Source: an uncultured Lachnospiraceae bacterium (GTDB taxonomy: Bacteria; Bacillota; Clostridia; Lachnospirales; Lachnospiraceae). From it: a DNA stretch of 58,368 bases. The DNA lies in NCBI GenBank assembly GCA_910585965.1, contig CAJUHH010000020.1:1-58368 (forward strand). The letters are read 5' to 3'. Of this stretch, positions 50,965-58,368 are shown piece after piece. A program made the position numbers and the translations under genes. Every line of letters starts with the position of its first letter. The first letter of the stretch is position 1. The notes beneath the pieces were generated by a model, which worked only from the letters and a program-made list of their open reading frames with translations, searched no databases and had not been told where the DNA came from.

Positions 50965-52286
50965 TTAAGGAACTGCTGGAGACCAAGCAGTATACCAGGC
51001 TCCGCCAGAGGATCGCCGACATGAATATCGCGGATATCGCGGCAGTTATGGAGGAACTGGAGGAAGAGGAGCTTTTGAAAATATTCCGCATCCTGCCAAA
51101 GAGCATGGCGGCGGATGTATTTTCGTATCTGGAGGTGGACAGCCAGCAGTTTATCATCGTATCCCTTTCTGAGAGGGAGGCCGCCAATATCATCGATAAC
51201 CTGATGGCGGACGATGCGACGGATCTGCTGGAGGAGATGCCAGCTAATATCGTAAAAAAACTGCTGGCCAGCGCAAGGGCGGATACGAGAAGGGATATCA
51301 ACCACCTTCTCAGGTATCCGGAGGATTCTGCCGGGAGCATTATGACGGTGGAATATGTGGACTTAAAGGAAAATATGACAGTAGAAGATGCCATACAGAG
51401 GATTCGCAAGATCGGGGTGGACAGCGAGACGATCAATATCTGCTACGTGCTGGATTCCAAGAGAACCCTCGTGGGGACGGTGGCGCTGCGTTATCTGCTG
51501 ATCAGCCCTTCGGATGCCGTGATCGGGGATATTATGCATGAAAACGTGGTATATCTGAATACGATGATGGACCAGGAAGAGGTTGCCAGACAGTTCCAGA
51601 AGTATGACTTTACCTCTATGCCTGTGGCGGACAATGAAGGAAGGCTGGTAGGCATCATTACGGTGGACGACGTGGTGGACATCCTTCAGGAAGAGGCCAC
51701 GGAGGATATTGAGAAAATGGCGGCTATCGTGCCGAGCGACAAGCCATATATGAAGACAGGGGTGATTGAAACATGGAAAAAAAGAATCCCCTGGCTGCTT
51801 CTTTTGATGATTTCCGCTACTTTTACGGGGAGCATTATTACTTCTTTTGAGGACGCGCTCAGCGTTTTCCCTATCTTGACGGCTTTTATCCCGATGCTGA
51901 TGGATACGGGGGGTAATGCGGGAGGCCAGGCGAGTGTTACGATTATCCGGGGGCTTTCACTGAATGAGATCGGTTATTCGGATGTGCCGAAGATCCTTTG
52001 GAAAGAACTGCGGGTGGCCTTTATCTGCGGGGCGACGCTTTCCGCTGCTTATTTTGCCAAGCTGATGCTTTTTGACAAGGTAGGGCTGGGCGTGGCGGCA
52101 GTGGTATGCCTGACGCTGGTTGCTGCTGTGGCGATTGCAAAGATGATCGGCTGCAGCCTTCCCGTGCTGGCGAAACGTCTGGGATTTGACCCGGCAGTGA
52201 TGGCGAGTCCGTTCATTACCACGATCGTGGATGCTTTGTCGCTGGTGATTTATTTTGCGATTGCTACGGAGATCCTGCATGTATAA
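50937..52286 (+). CDS. mgtE: Magnesium transporter MgtE
   Basis: Membrane Mg2+ channel, 449 aa, homodimeric in the family. Domains in order: acidic superhelical N domain (about residues 1-130), two CBS domains (about 135-255, with YPEDSAGSIMT and SMPVADNEGRLVGIITVDD), a plug helix, and five membrane helices from about 280 with the pore motif PMLMDTGGNAGGQ. The N and CBS domains close the channel when Mg2+ is high. GGAGG lies before ATG 50937, inside a small upstream ORF. No M-box-like leader was recognised. Confidence 0.96.
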   Translation: MDEIKELDVIKELLETKQYTRLRQRIADMNIADIAAVMEELEEEELLKIFRILPKSMAADVFSYLEVDSQQFIIVSLSEREAANIIDNLMADDATDLLEEMPANIVKKLLASARADTRRDINHLLRYPEDSAGSIMTVEYVDLKENMTVEDAIQRIRKIGVDSETINICYVLDSKRTLVGTVALRYLLISPSDAVIGDIMHENVVYLNTMMDQEEVARQFQKYDFTSMPVADNEGRLVGIITVDDVVDILQEEATEDIEKMAAIVPSDKPYMKTGVIETWKKRIPWLLLLMISATFTGSIITSFEDALSVFPILTAFIPMLMDTGGNAGGQASVTIIRGLSLNEIGYSDVPKILWKELRVAFICGATLSAAYFAKLMLFDKVGLGVAAVVCLTLVAAVAIAKMIGCSLPVLAKRLGFDPAVMASPFITTIVDALSLVIYFAIATEILHV

Positions 52287-52324
52287 AAGACAATAGACGG
52301 ATAGAATAGAAAGGATATAACAGG

Positions 52325-53146
52325 ATGATGGATGGTTTATGGGTGACGATTATGGATATGGGGATTGCGCTGGCAATATCCCTGTTGCTGCCAGTGGTGC
52401 TGCTGATTGTATGGATGAGAAAAAAACGCGGGATAAAAATGTCGCCTTTTTGGGCAGGAGCCGCCGTGTTCGTCATATTTTCTCTCTTTTTGGAACAGGT
52501 TCTGCATTACTTTGTTTTGATCAGGCCGTCGGCGCTTTCCGAATTTGTGAACGGGAATCTCTGGGCTTTTGCGCTGTACGGGGCGCTTGCGGCAGGGGTA
52601 TTCGAGGAAACCGGCCGTTTCCTGGCATTTAAGACCGTGCTGAAAAACAAGAAAGAAAAAGAAAACGCCATAACCTATGGAATCGGCCATGGCGGAATCG
52701 AATCGATTCTGGTAGTGGGAATTTCTATGGCCAGCTCCATGATCATGGTGCTGACGATCCGATCATTGGGGGGCGTGGACGGCTATGTGGCGTTGGTTCC
52801 GGAAAATTCCCGGGATATCGTGAGGGCGAGCCTTGAAACTTTGCTTTTTACGCCGTCTTACCATTTCCTGCTGGCAGGGGTAGAAAGGGTTTCCACCATT
52901 ATTTTCCATATCGCCCTGTCCGTACTTGTATTTTCGGCGGCCCACAGGCCGGGGAAATGGTACTTATACCCTCTGGCTATTTTAATACATATGTTTTTGG
53001 ATATCTTCGCGGTGCTTTACCAGAAGGGCGTGTTGGGCAGCCTTTTGGTGGTGGAGGCCGGCATCGCTGTCGTTACAGCCCTTACCGCGTATTTTGCATA
53101 CCGTGTCTACCAGGAGATGGCAGACACGGAAGCGGAGGATCAGTGA
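52325..53146 (+). CDS. YhfC-family intramembrane metalloprotease
   Basis: Polytopic membrane protein of 273 aa with about eight hydrophobic segments. The YhfC-type catalytic pairs are visible: FEETGR near residue 95 and GIGHGGIES near residue 120, with a third His in LIHMFLDI. The family is related to Abi/CPBP-like proteases; targets are unknown. ATG 52325 or 52328 may be used. Its stop overlaps that of typA on the other strand by seven bases. Confidence 0.86.
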   Translation: MMDGLWVTIMDMGIALAISLLLPVVLLIVWMRKKRGIKMSPFWAGAAVFVIFSLFLEQVLHYFVLIRPSALSEFVNGNLWAFALYGALAAGVFEETGRFLAFKTVLKNKKEKENAITYGIGHGGIESILVVGISMASSMIMVLTIRSLGGVDGYVALVPENSRDIVRASLETLLFTPSYHFLLAGVERVSTIIFHIALSVLVFSAAHRPGKWYLYPLAILIHMFLDIFAVLYQKGVLGSLLVVEAGIAVVTALTAYFAYRVYQEMADTEAEDQ

Positions 53147-54969
53147 CTGAAAGCCGCCCTTTTCCGCATGGTAGGATCCAGGATCTTCTTGCGGATTCTT
53201 AAAGAAGAGGGCGTAACCTCTAACAGCTCGTCAGTATCGATGAATTCCAGCGCCTGTTCCAGGCTCAAAATTTTGGGCGGGGTCAGGCGCAGCGCCTCGT
53301 CCGCGCTGGAGGAACGGGTATTGGTGAGCTGTTTTTTCTTGCATACATTTAATTCGATGTCTTCTCCACGGCTGTTCTGGCCGACTACCATGCCCGAATA
53401 AACTTTTTCCCCGGGGCCGATAAAAAGAGTGCCTCTTTCCTGTGCGTTGTAAAGCCCGTAGGTAATCGCTTCCCCGGCTTCAAAGGCGATCAGGGACCCC
53501 TGTTTGCGGTATTGGATGTCGCCTTTGTAGGGGCCGTACCCGTTAAAAGAGCTGTTCATGATGCCGTTGCCTTTGGTATCCGTCATAAATTCACCCCGGT
53601 AGCCGATCAGGCCCCTGGAGGGGATGGAGAATTCCAGCCGGGTATAACCGCCGGAAGCGGCTCCCATATTTAAGAGTTCCCCTTTTCGCTGGCTCAGTTT
53701 TTCAATGACGGTACCAGAAAATTCTTCGGGTACATCGACATAAGTGAGTTCCATCGGTTCCAGTTTTTTTCCGTTTTCATCTGTTTTGTAAAGGACTTCT
53801 GCTTTGCTGACGGCGAACTCATAGCCCTCCCGCCGCATATTCTCGATTAATACGGACAAATGCAGCTCGCCCCGGCCTGAGACCTTGAAAGCTTCCGTCG
53901 TATCCGTTTCTTCCACCCGCAGGGAAACATCGGTATTCAGTTCCCGGAAAAGCCGGTCCCGGAGATGGCGGCTGGTGACATATTTTCCTTCCCTTCCGGC
54001 GAGGGGGGAGTCGTTGACAAGAAAATGCATGGCAATGGTAGGCTCCGAAATTTTCTGGAAAGGAATCGGGGCAGGATTTTCCGGCGTACAGAGAGTATCG
54101 CCGATATGGATATCCGCGATGCCGGAGATGGCCACGATAGAGCCGATGCCGGCCTCCTTCACATCTACCTTGTTTAAGCCGTCAAACTCATAAAGCTTGC
54201 TGATCTTTACTTTTTTCATTTTGTCGGGTTCATGATGGTTGACGATGACGACTTCCTGGTTGATCTTCACGGAGCCGTTGTCCACTTTCCCAACGCCGAT
54301 TCTTCCTACATATTCATTATAGTCGATGGTGCTGATCAGCACCTGGGTTCCTGCTTCCGGGTCGCCTTCCGGGGCGGGGATATAGTCAAGGATCGTTTCG
54401 AAAAGAGGAGTCATATCCTTTCCTTTTGTATCCATATCCAGGGAAGCGATTCCCGTTTTGGCGGAAGCGAAGATAAAGGGGCAGTCCAGCTGCTCTTCGC
54501 TGGCATCCAGGTCGATAAACAGCTCCAATACTTCGTCGATGACCTCCCTCGGGCGCGCTTCCGGGCGGTCGATTTTGTTGATGCAGACGATAACGGGAAG
54601 CTGCAGCTCCAGCGCTTTGCGCAGGACGAATTTCGTCTGGGGCATCGCTCCTTCAAAAGCATCCACCACTAGGATAACGCCGTTGACCATTTTCAGGACG
54701 CGCTCCACTTCGCCGCCGAAGTCGGCGTGGCCGGGAGTGTCGATAATGTTGATTTTGGTGCCTTTATAAATGACGGCGGTATTCTTGGATAAAATGGTGA
54801 TCCCGCGTTCCCGCTCGATATCGTTGGAGTCCATCACGCGTTCCGCGACTTCCTGGTTTTCGCGGAAAACGCCGCTTTGTTTCAGAAGCTCGTCTACCAG
54901 CGTCGTCTTGCCGTGGTCAACGTGGGCGATGATAGCAATATTTCTTACATCTTCTCTGGTTTGTTTCAT
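53140..54969 (-). CDS. typA: Ribosome-associated GTPase TypA (BipA)
   Basis: Translational GTPase, 609 aa, that binds the ribosome and is needed under stress or for 50S assembly. G1 AHVDHGKTT, switch region RGITI, G3 DTPGHADF and G4 NKIDRPEA are all present, then the EF-G-like domains and the BipA-specific C-terminus (LTPPKILSLEQALEFIDTDE). I chose ATG 54969, the family start (MKQTREDVRNIAIIAHVDHG). Only a distant AAAGG is upstream. Its gene has its own promoter. Confidence 0.96.
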   Translation of the reverse strand: MKQTREDVRNIAIIAHVDHGKTTLVDELLKQSGVFRENQEVAERVMDSNDIERERGITILSKNTAVIYKGTKINIIDTPGHADFGGEVERVLKMVNGVILVVDAFEGAMPQTKFVLRKALELQLPVIVCINKIDRPEARPREVIDEVLELFIDLDASEEQLDCPFIFASAKTGIASLDMDTKGKDMTPLFETILDYIPAPEGDPEAGTQVLISTIDYNEYVGRIGVGKVDNGSVKINQEVVIVNHHEPDKMKKVKISKLYEFDGLNKVDVKEAGIGSIVAISGIADIHIGDTLCTPENPAPIPFQKISEPTIAMHFLVNDSPLAGREGKYVTSRHLRDRLFRELNTDVSLRVEETDTTEAFKVSGRGELHLSVLIENMRREGYEFAVSKAEVLYKTDENGKKLEPMELTYVDVPEEFSGTVIEKLSQRKGELLNMGAASGGYTRLEFSIPSRGLIGYRGEFMTDTKGNGIMNSSFNGYGPYKGDIQYRKQGSLIAFEAGEAITYGLYNAQERGTLFIGPGEKVYSGMVVGQNSRGEDIELNVCKKKQLTNTRSSSADEALRLTPPKILSLEQALEFIDTDELLEVTPSSLRIRKKILDPTMRKRAAFSH

Positions 54970-55036
54970 AAATAATAACCATGCCTTTCTCAGGGCCTGC
55001 GAACAGGCGCAATGTTTGCGGTTTTTAAACTGGTAT

Positions 55037-55065
55037 AGTATAGCACTGTGGCGGGGAAGTTGCAA
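55037..55065 (-). promoter_or_regulatory. SigA-type promoter of typA
   Basis: On the minus strand: TTGCAA (55065-55060), 17-bp spacer, TATACT (55042-55037). The leader to ATG 54969 is about 60 nt. Confidence 0.7.
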
Positions 55066-55097
55066 GAGGGGACGGAAAAGTTCGATGATAAACGGTA

Positions 55098-56726
55098 TTA
55101 TTGGTTTTCAAGAATGTCTAAGAACTGTTTTGCACGGTGAATCCATAAATGCTGTTCCAATGCTTTCTTGTGGCCGTTAGCGGTAATATATTCCAGTAAT
55201 GCGGAATCGGACAATAAGCGATTGACAATGGAAGGAAGAAGTTCGAGTTTTGATAAATCAAAAAGGACGAGTTCTGTTCCATTGATGAAATTTTCTTCTA
55301 AATATTGGCTCTTATCGGACAATACAAGAGACTGGCAAAGCAAACTGTTTGAAATGCGTTCGGTAAACCCGTCTTTATGCCATTTCATAATATTTAAGGA
55401 AATTTTTGATTTCTGTAATACTTCCATGGTTTTATGCATGGAGAGATTGGGATGAAGAATACAATGAGGGTGCCGGGCAAAAGGGGATCTGCTCCATGTA
55501 TCTCCAAATACGTGGATTGTAATATTTGCATTCAAAAGGGCGGCAATGCTTTTTTCGCGATAATAATAGGCGATTATGGTAGACAGATAACGCAAGTTAT
55601 AGAATAATTCCTCAAAGGTTTTGTCGTCCGCCTGCAGACCGTAGGAAGAGATTGTTTTTTCCAATGATTTTTCAACAGTCAGCGAGGGATCTTGTTTTAA
55701 AAAACGGAGACAGCGGGCGGCAAAATGTCTTGTCCATGGGTTCCGGGCATAAAGAGCCGGAAGATCCTGCCGGTAGTCGTGATAAGTGCCGATAAAAGAA
55801 ATATCATAAATCTTGGGGGATGGCTGGGAAGGAACGGATGGTAATATACCAGCAGGCGCTAATTGGAAACAGTCTTTTACATATTCCTTGTAATAGCGTT
55901 TTACAAAGTTGATATAGTTTCTGTCGTGAATAAGAAGAAAATAGTCTTTAGGACTATGTATAATGGAGTCTTTCTGAAAAATGGGGTGGTCAAGGATCAT
56001 ATTATATTTTGGGCCGATTATGAGATCATGTAAGTAGGTATTGCTATTTTGAATCGAAAAATAGGAAGATTGAACGCCGATGATAGCCTTATAGCGTTGC
56101 CCTATATATTTATTGAGATCATATAAATCAGATTGCCTATAATCAAAAATCTCTACTCTTTGATGGCATAGGCGAAGACCTGCTGCAAGCTGGTCTGTAA
56201 AAGATAATAAAACTTTTTCCACGGAATCATCCGCACGATAGATAAGGATAGGGAGGGTGTCGCTATCGATCCGCCAATATTCGTCAGAATGGGCAATCAT
56301 TTTGCGCAGCCAGGAAAGCCCCTCTTCGGGATATGGAAGAGACATAGAACGGGCTGCGAGTTCTTTCATAACCAAAGGATAGTGTCCGCTTTCCAACAGT
56401 TCTGACTGATATTTAGCAGTTATATAGCAATCTGTTTTAAAACATTCCCATTGATAGCCGTCCTCATCGAAAGAACTATGATTGTAACAGGAAGAAGATG
56501 AGGAACCAACAGCTTTAATTGGATATCTTTTTGCCGCGCGGAGTAAAAATTCATAATTCTGCTTTTGAGATAACAATTTATTTATATCGCCAATTTCTGC
56601 ATAGACGGATTCCGGGCATTGAATCAAACCTTCCGCTAATTGGTCATTCAATAAGATGTCCATAAAAGATATTATTTTTTCATTGCCTTCTGGTATATTT
56701 GGCGTATAACAAATAATTTCGGCCAT
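55098..56726 (-). CDS. CgeB-like glycosyltransferase
   Basis: Predicted cytoplasmic protein of 542 aa. The N-terminal half is not recognised. The C-terminal part is a group 1 glycosyltransferase of the kind in CgeB/DUF3880 proteins: ISFIGTYHDYRQDL, then HVFGDTW, then an SLNIMKWHKDGFTERISNSL donor site. The gene ends with a short helix. CgeB-like enzymes act on spore surface or other glycans; the acceptor here is unknown. The base composition is clearly more A+T-rich than both neighbours, which suggests later acquisition. AGGAG precedes ATG 56726 on this strand. Confidence 0.75.
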   Translation of the reverse strand: MAEIICYTPNIPEGNEKIISFMDILLNDQLAEGLIQCPESVYAEIGDINKLLSQKQNYEFLLRAAKRYPIKAVGSSSSSCYNHSSFDEDGYQWECFKTDCYITAKYQSELLESGHYPLVMKELAARSMSLPYPEEGLSWLRKMIAHSDEYWRIDSDTLPILIYRADDSVEKVLLSFTDQLAAGLRLCHQRVEIFDYRQSDLYDLNKYIGQRYKAIIGVQSSYFSIQNSNTYLHDLIIGPKYNMILDHPIFQKDSIIHSPKDYFLLIHDRNYINFVKRYYKEYVKDCFQLAPAGILPSVPSQPSPKIYDISFIGTYHDYRQDLPALYARNPWTRHFAARCLRFLKQDPSLTVEKSLEKTISSYGLQADDKTFEELFYNLRYLSTIIAYYYREKSIAALLNANITIHVFGDTWSRSPFARHPHCILHPNLSMHKTMEVLQKSKISLNIMKWHKDGFTERISNSLLCQSLVLSDKSQYLEENFINGTELVLFDLSKLELLPSIVNRLLSDSALLEYITANGHKKALEQHLWIHRAKQFLDILENQ

Positions 56727-56899
56727 AATTTTCTCCTGAATATAGTATGGTAATATATTACATTTATCTTATAATTAATGGTAAAAAAAGTAAAGAGAAA
56801 CTGAAACATATCACGGCAACTCCGCGCAAGTCTTGCATCCGCAGGGCTGCTTGTGTTAGAATGCAGGCGATGAATGGAATGGATAGGGAGGTGCTGGAA

Positions 56900-57250
56900 A
56901 TGGAAGGCAGGATGATTGGTTTTGTTATATGGTGCATTGCCGGAAGCATGTTTGTGGGTATGGGCATGTACGCGTGGTTTTTAAAGAAGCCGGTGCCGAT
57001 GGGGTTTTGGGCGAATGCAAAGATGTTTGAGGTGGTGGATGTTAAGAAATATAACCGGGCAATGGCTAAGCTGTTTTGCATGTTCGGGATTGTGTTTATT
57101 GCTTTGGGCGTTCCTTTGCTTGCAGGGCAGAATTCCGGGTGGATCGTGCTTTCTATTGTGGGAGTTATGGCAGAAAGCATTACGGCTATGGCTGTGTATT
57201 CGTTGAAGATTGAAAAGAAATATAAAAAGGATGGGGGGAATCTCGGATGA
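56900..57250 (+). CDS. Small membrane protein of unknown function
   Basis: Protein of 116 aa with three hydrophobic segments (about residues 6-26, 52-72 and 77-97) and a basic end. I do not recognise the family with certainty; it recalls DUF3784-type small membrane proteins. I chose ATG 56900, seven bases after GGGAGGTG; the frame is open further up but without a good start site. The stop overlaps azlC by four bases, so the three genes form one operon. Confidence 0.75.
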   Translation: MEGRMIGFVIWCIAGSMFVGMGMYAWFLKKPVPMGFWANAKMFEVVDVKKYNRAMAKLFCMFGIVFIALGVPLLAGQNSGWIVLSIVGVMAESITAMAVYSLKIEKKYKKDGGNLG

Positions 57251-57948
57251 AGAAAAGGGCTTTCCGGGCGGCGGTGCCGTATACTTTGCCGATTTGTGCG
57301 GGATTTCTCTTCTTAGGGATGTCCTATGGATTTTTGATGAGAAGCAAAGGCTTTTCCTTTGTCTATCCGATGATGATGAGCCTGGTCATTTTTGCCGGTT
57401 CCATGGAGTTTGTGACGGTCAATCTATTGCTGTCCGCATTTCATCCGCTCCACGCCTTCTTGCTTACGCTGATGGTGAATGCCAGGCATCTTTTTTATGG
57501 TATATCCATGCTGGAAAAATATAAGAACATGGGATGGAAAAAGCCATATTTGATTTACGGGATGTGCGATGAGTCTTTTTCCGTGAATTGTACGGCAGAT
57601 CCGCCGCCGGATGTGGACAGGGGATGGTTTATGCTGTTTGTCACGCTGCTGAACCATATTTATTGGGTGACGGGCGCTGCCTTTGGCGCCCTTTTGGGAT
57701 ATGCCGTCCATTTTGACACGAAAGGGATCGAATTTGTCATGACGGCCTTATTTCTTGTCATGTTTATCGACCAATGGGAAAAGACAAAAAACCACAAGCC
57801 CGCATTAATCGGGCTTGGATGCTCCACCATCTGTCTGGCGGTATTCGGAAGCGGGAGCTTCCTGCTGCCGTCTATGGCATGCATTATCCTCTGCCTCCTA
57901 GCCGGCAAAAAAGAAAATACAAAAGAAACAAAGGAGCAGGAACAATGA
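57247..57948 (+). CDS. azlC: AzlC-family branched-chain amino acid exporter subunit
   Basis: Polytopic membrane protein, 233 aa, the large subunit of an AzlCD-type exporter. Family marks are the start ALPICAGFLFLGMSYGFLM-like segment, the VNARHLFYG motif and the DESF segment. It overlaps azlD by four bases, as usual for this pair. The family moves branched-chain amino acids or analogues out of the cell; the substrate here is inferred from the family. Confidence 0.93.
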   Translation: MKKRAFRAAVPYTLPICAGFLFLGMSYGFLMRSKGFSFVYPMMMSLVIFAGSMEFVTVNLLLSAFHPLHAFLLTLMVNARHLFYGISMLEKYKNMGWKKPYLIYGMCDESFSVNCTADPPPDVDRGWFMLFVTLLNHIYWVTGAAFGALLGYAVHFDTKGIEFVMTALFLVMFIDQWEKTKNHKPALIGLGCSTICLAVFGSGSFLLPSMACIILCLLAGKKENTKETKEQEQ

Positions 57949-58271
57949 CAACCATACAAAGAATCCTGACGATCGCCGCTGTTGCTTTAGGAACCATGCT
58001 CACAAGATTCCTTCCTTTCCTCATCTTCCCGGAAGGAAAAACGCCTCCGCGCGTGATTACATATCTTGGCAAAGTCCTCCCCTATGCTGTCATAGGCATG
58101 CTGGTCATTTATTGCCTGAAAGACTCCTTTTCAAACGGCAGCTATGCCCTCCCGGAAGCCATAGCCGCTGCCTTTATCATCCTCCTCCACAAATGGAAGA
58201 AAAACACTCTCCTAAGCATCGGAGCCGGAACCGCTCTATACATGTTCCTCGTCCAAAACTACTTCCGCTGA
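57945..58271 (+). CDS. azlD: AzlD-family branched-chain amino acid exporter subunit
   Basis: Small membrane partner of AzlC, 108 aa with about four hydrophobic segments. The MLTRFLPFLIF motif near residue 18 and the LPYAVIGMLVIY segment are typical. I chose ATG 57945, four bases into the azlC end; an upstream open frame in azlC is a shadow. Confidence 0.92.
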   Translation: MTTIQRILTIAAVALGTMLTRFLPFLIFPEGKTPPRVITYLGKVLPYAVIGMLVIYCLKDSFSNGSYALPEAIAAAFIILLHKWKKNTLLSIGAGTALYMFLVQNYFR

Positions 58272-58368
58272 CCAGCTGTCCGATAACAAGATTGGGAGGC
58301 TGGGAAGTTCTGCTTTTCCGGGGGCGGGCGGGGCGGATCCTGCCGAAGGGGAAGCCTGGACGGGAACA
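58272..58368 (+). other. G+C-rich window end
   Basis: No gene seen. The last 97 nt include GGGCGGGCGGGG and AGCCTGGACGGG, a composition like the arms of giant repeat 1 at 29.6 kb. It might be the left arm of another long inverted repeat cut by the window end, but the partner arm cannot be seen. Confidence 0.25.

Overview
The window is chromosomal DNA of a spore-forming member of the Clostridia, most likely Lachnospiraceae. Three things point there: the gene order around mraZ-ftsZ and spoIIGA-sigE-sigG, the DUF5688 and AzlC/AzlD type genes, and a meso-DAP type MurE. It is mostly core genome with moderate G+C, dense, and almost all on the + strand up to about 47 kb. I see no rRNA, prophage, transposase or CRISPR array. 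There is one tRNA gene.

Layout: (1) 0-3.2 kb: a PfkB-family sugar kinase and murE, each preceded by a copy of the same structured leader of about 145 nt. (2) 3.1-15.1 kb: a housekeeping run priA-def-fmt-membrane Zn protease-rsmB-rlmN-PP2C phosphatase-prkC-rsgA-ychF. It links replication restart, N-terminal formyl-Met processing, rRNA methylation, Ser/Thr phosphorylation and ribosome assembly. (3) 15.2-29.5 kb: the division and wall cluster mraZ-rsmH-ftsL-two class B PBPs-mraY-murD-ftsW-murA-divIB-ftsZ, opened by a promoter with four MraZ boxes. murC, murF, murG and ftsA are not in it. (4) 29.5-32.5 kb: two very large DNA hairpins, then a FIST-domain sensor gene with a soluble chemoreceptor-like gene. 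(5) 32.5-35.4 kb: the sporulation block spoIIGA-sigE-(ylmC/ymxH on the minus strand)-sigG, with a Spo0A-like promoter. (6) 35.5-44 kb: a membrane chemoreceptor, nrdR, a yqeG-type phosphatase, aroE-aroK-aroQ, efp, a DUF5688 gene, tRNA-Arg(CCG), an SH3-domain membrane protein and a small helical protein. (7) 44-50 kb: gdhA, a decayed stretch, a gamma-carbonic-anhydrase-like gene fused in frame to a second small gene, and a class A PBP on the minus strand. (8) 50-58.4 kb: a YigZ-family gene, mgtE with an upstream small ORF, a YhfC-type protease, typA (minus), an A+T-rich CgeB-like glycosyltransferase (minus), and azlC-azlD.

The genes form a growth, division and sporulation core. MraY, MurA, MurD and MurE make wall precursors; FtsW, the PBPs, FtsL, DivIB and FtsZ use them at the septum; PrkC and its phosphatase can tune this; Spo0A, SpoIIGA, SigE and SigG turn the division site into a sporulation septum.

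The less ordinary content is in the non-coding DNA. The duplicated leader at 1-145 and 1516-1660 differs in its first 64 nt only by two compensated base pairs. Two long hairpins lie at 29.6-30.3 kb. A hairpin family with a conserved AAATGAAATAT-like internal loop has three copies (two at 40.4-40.6 kb, one at 47.1 kb). Two back-to-back hairpins abut the tRNA gene. All calls come from reading the sequence; no database search was run.
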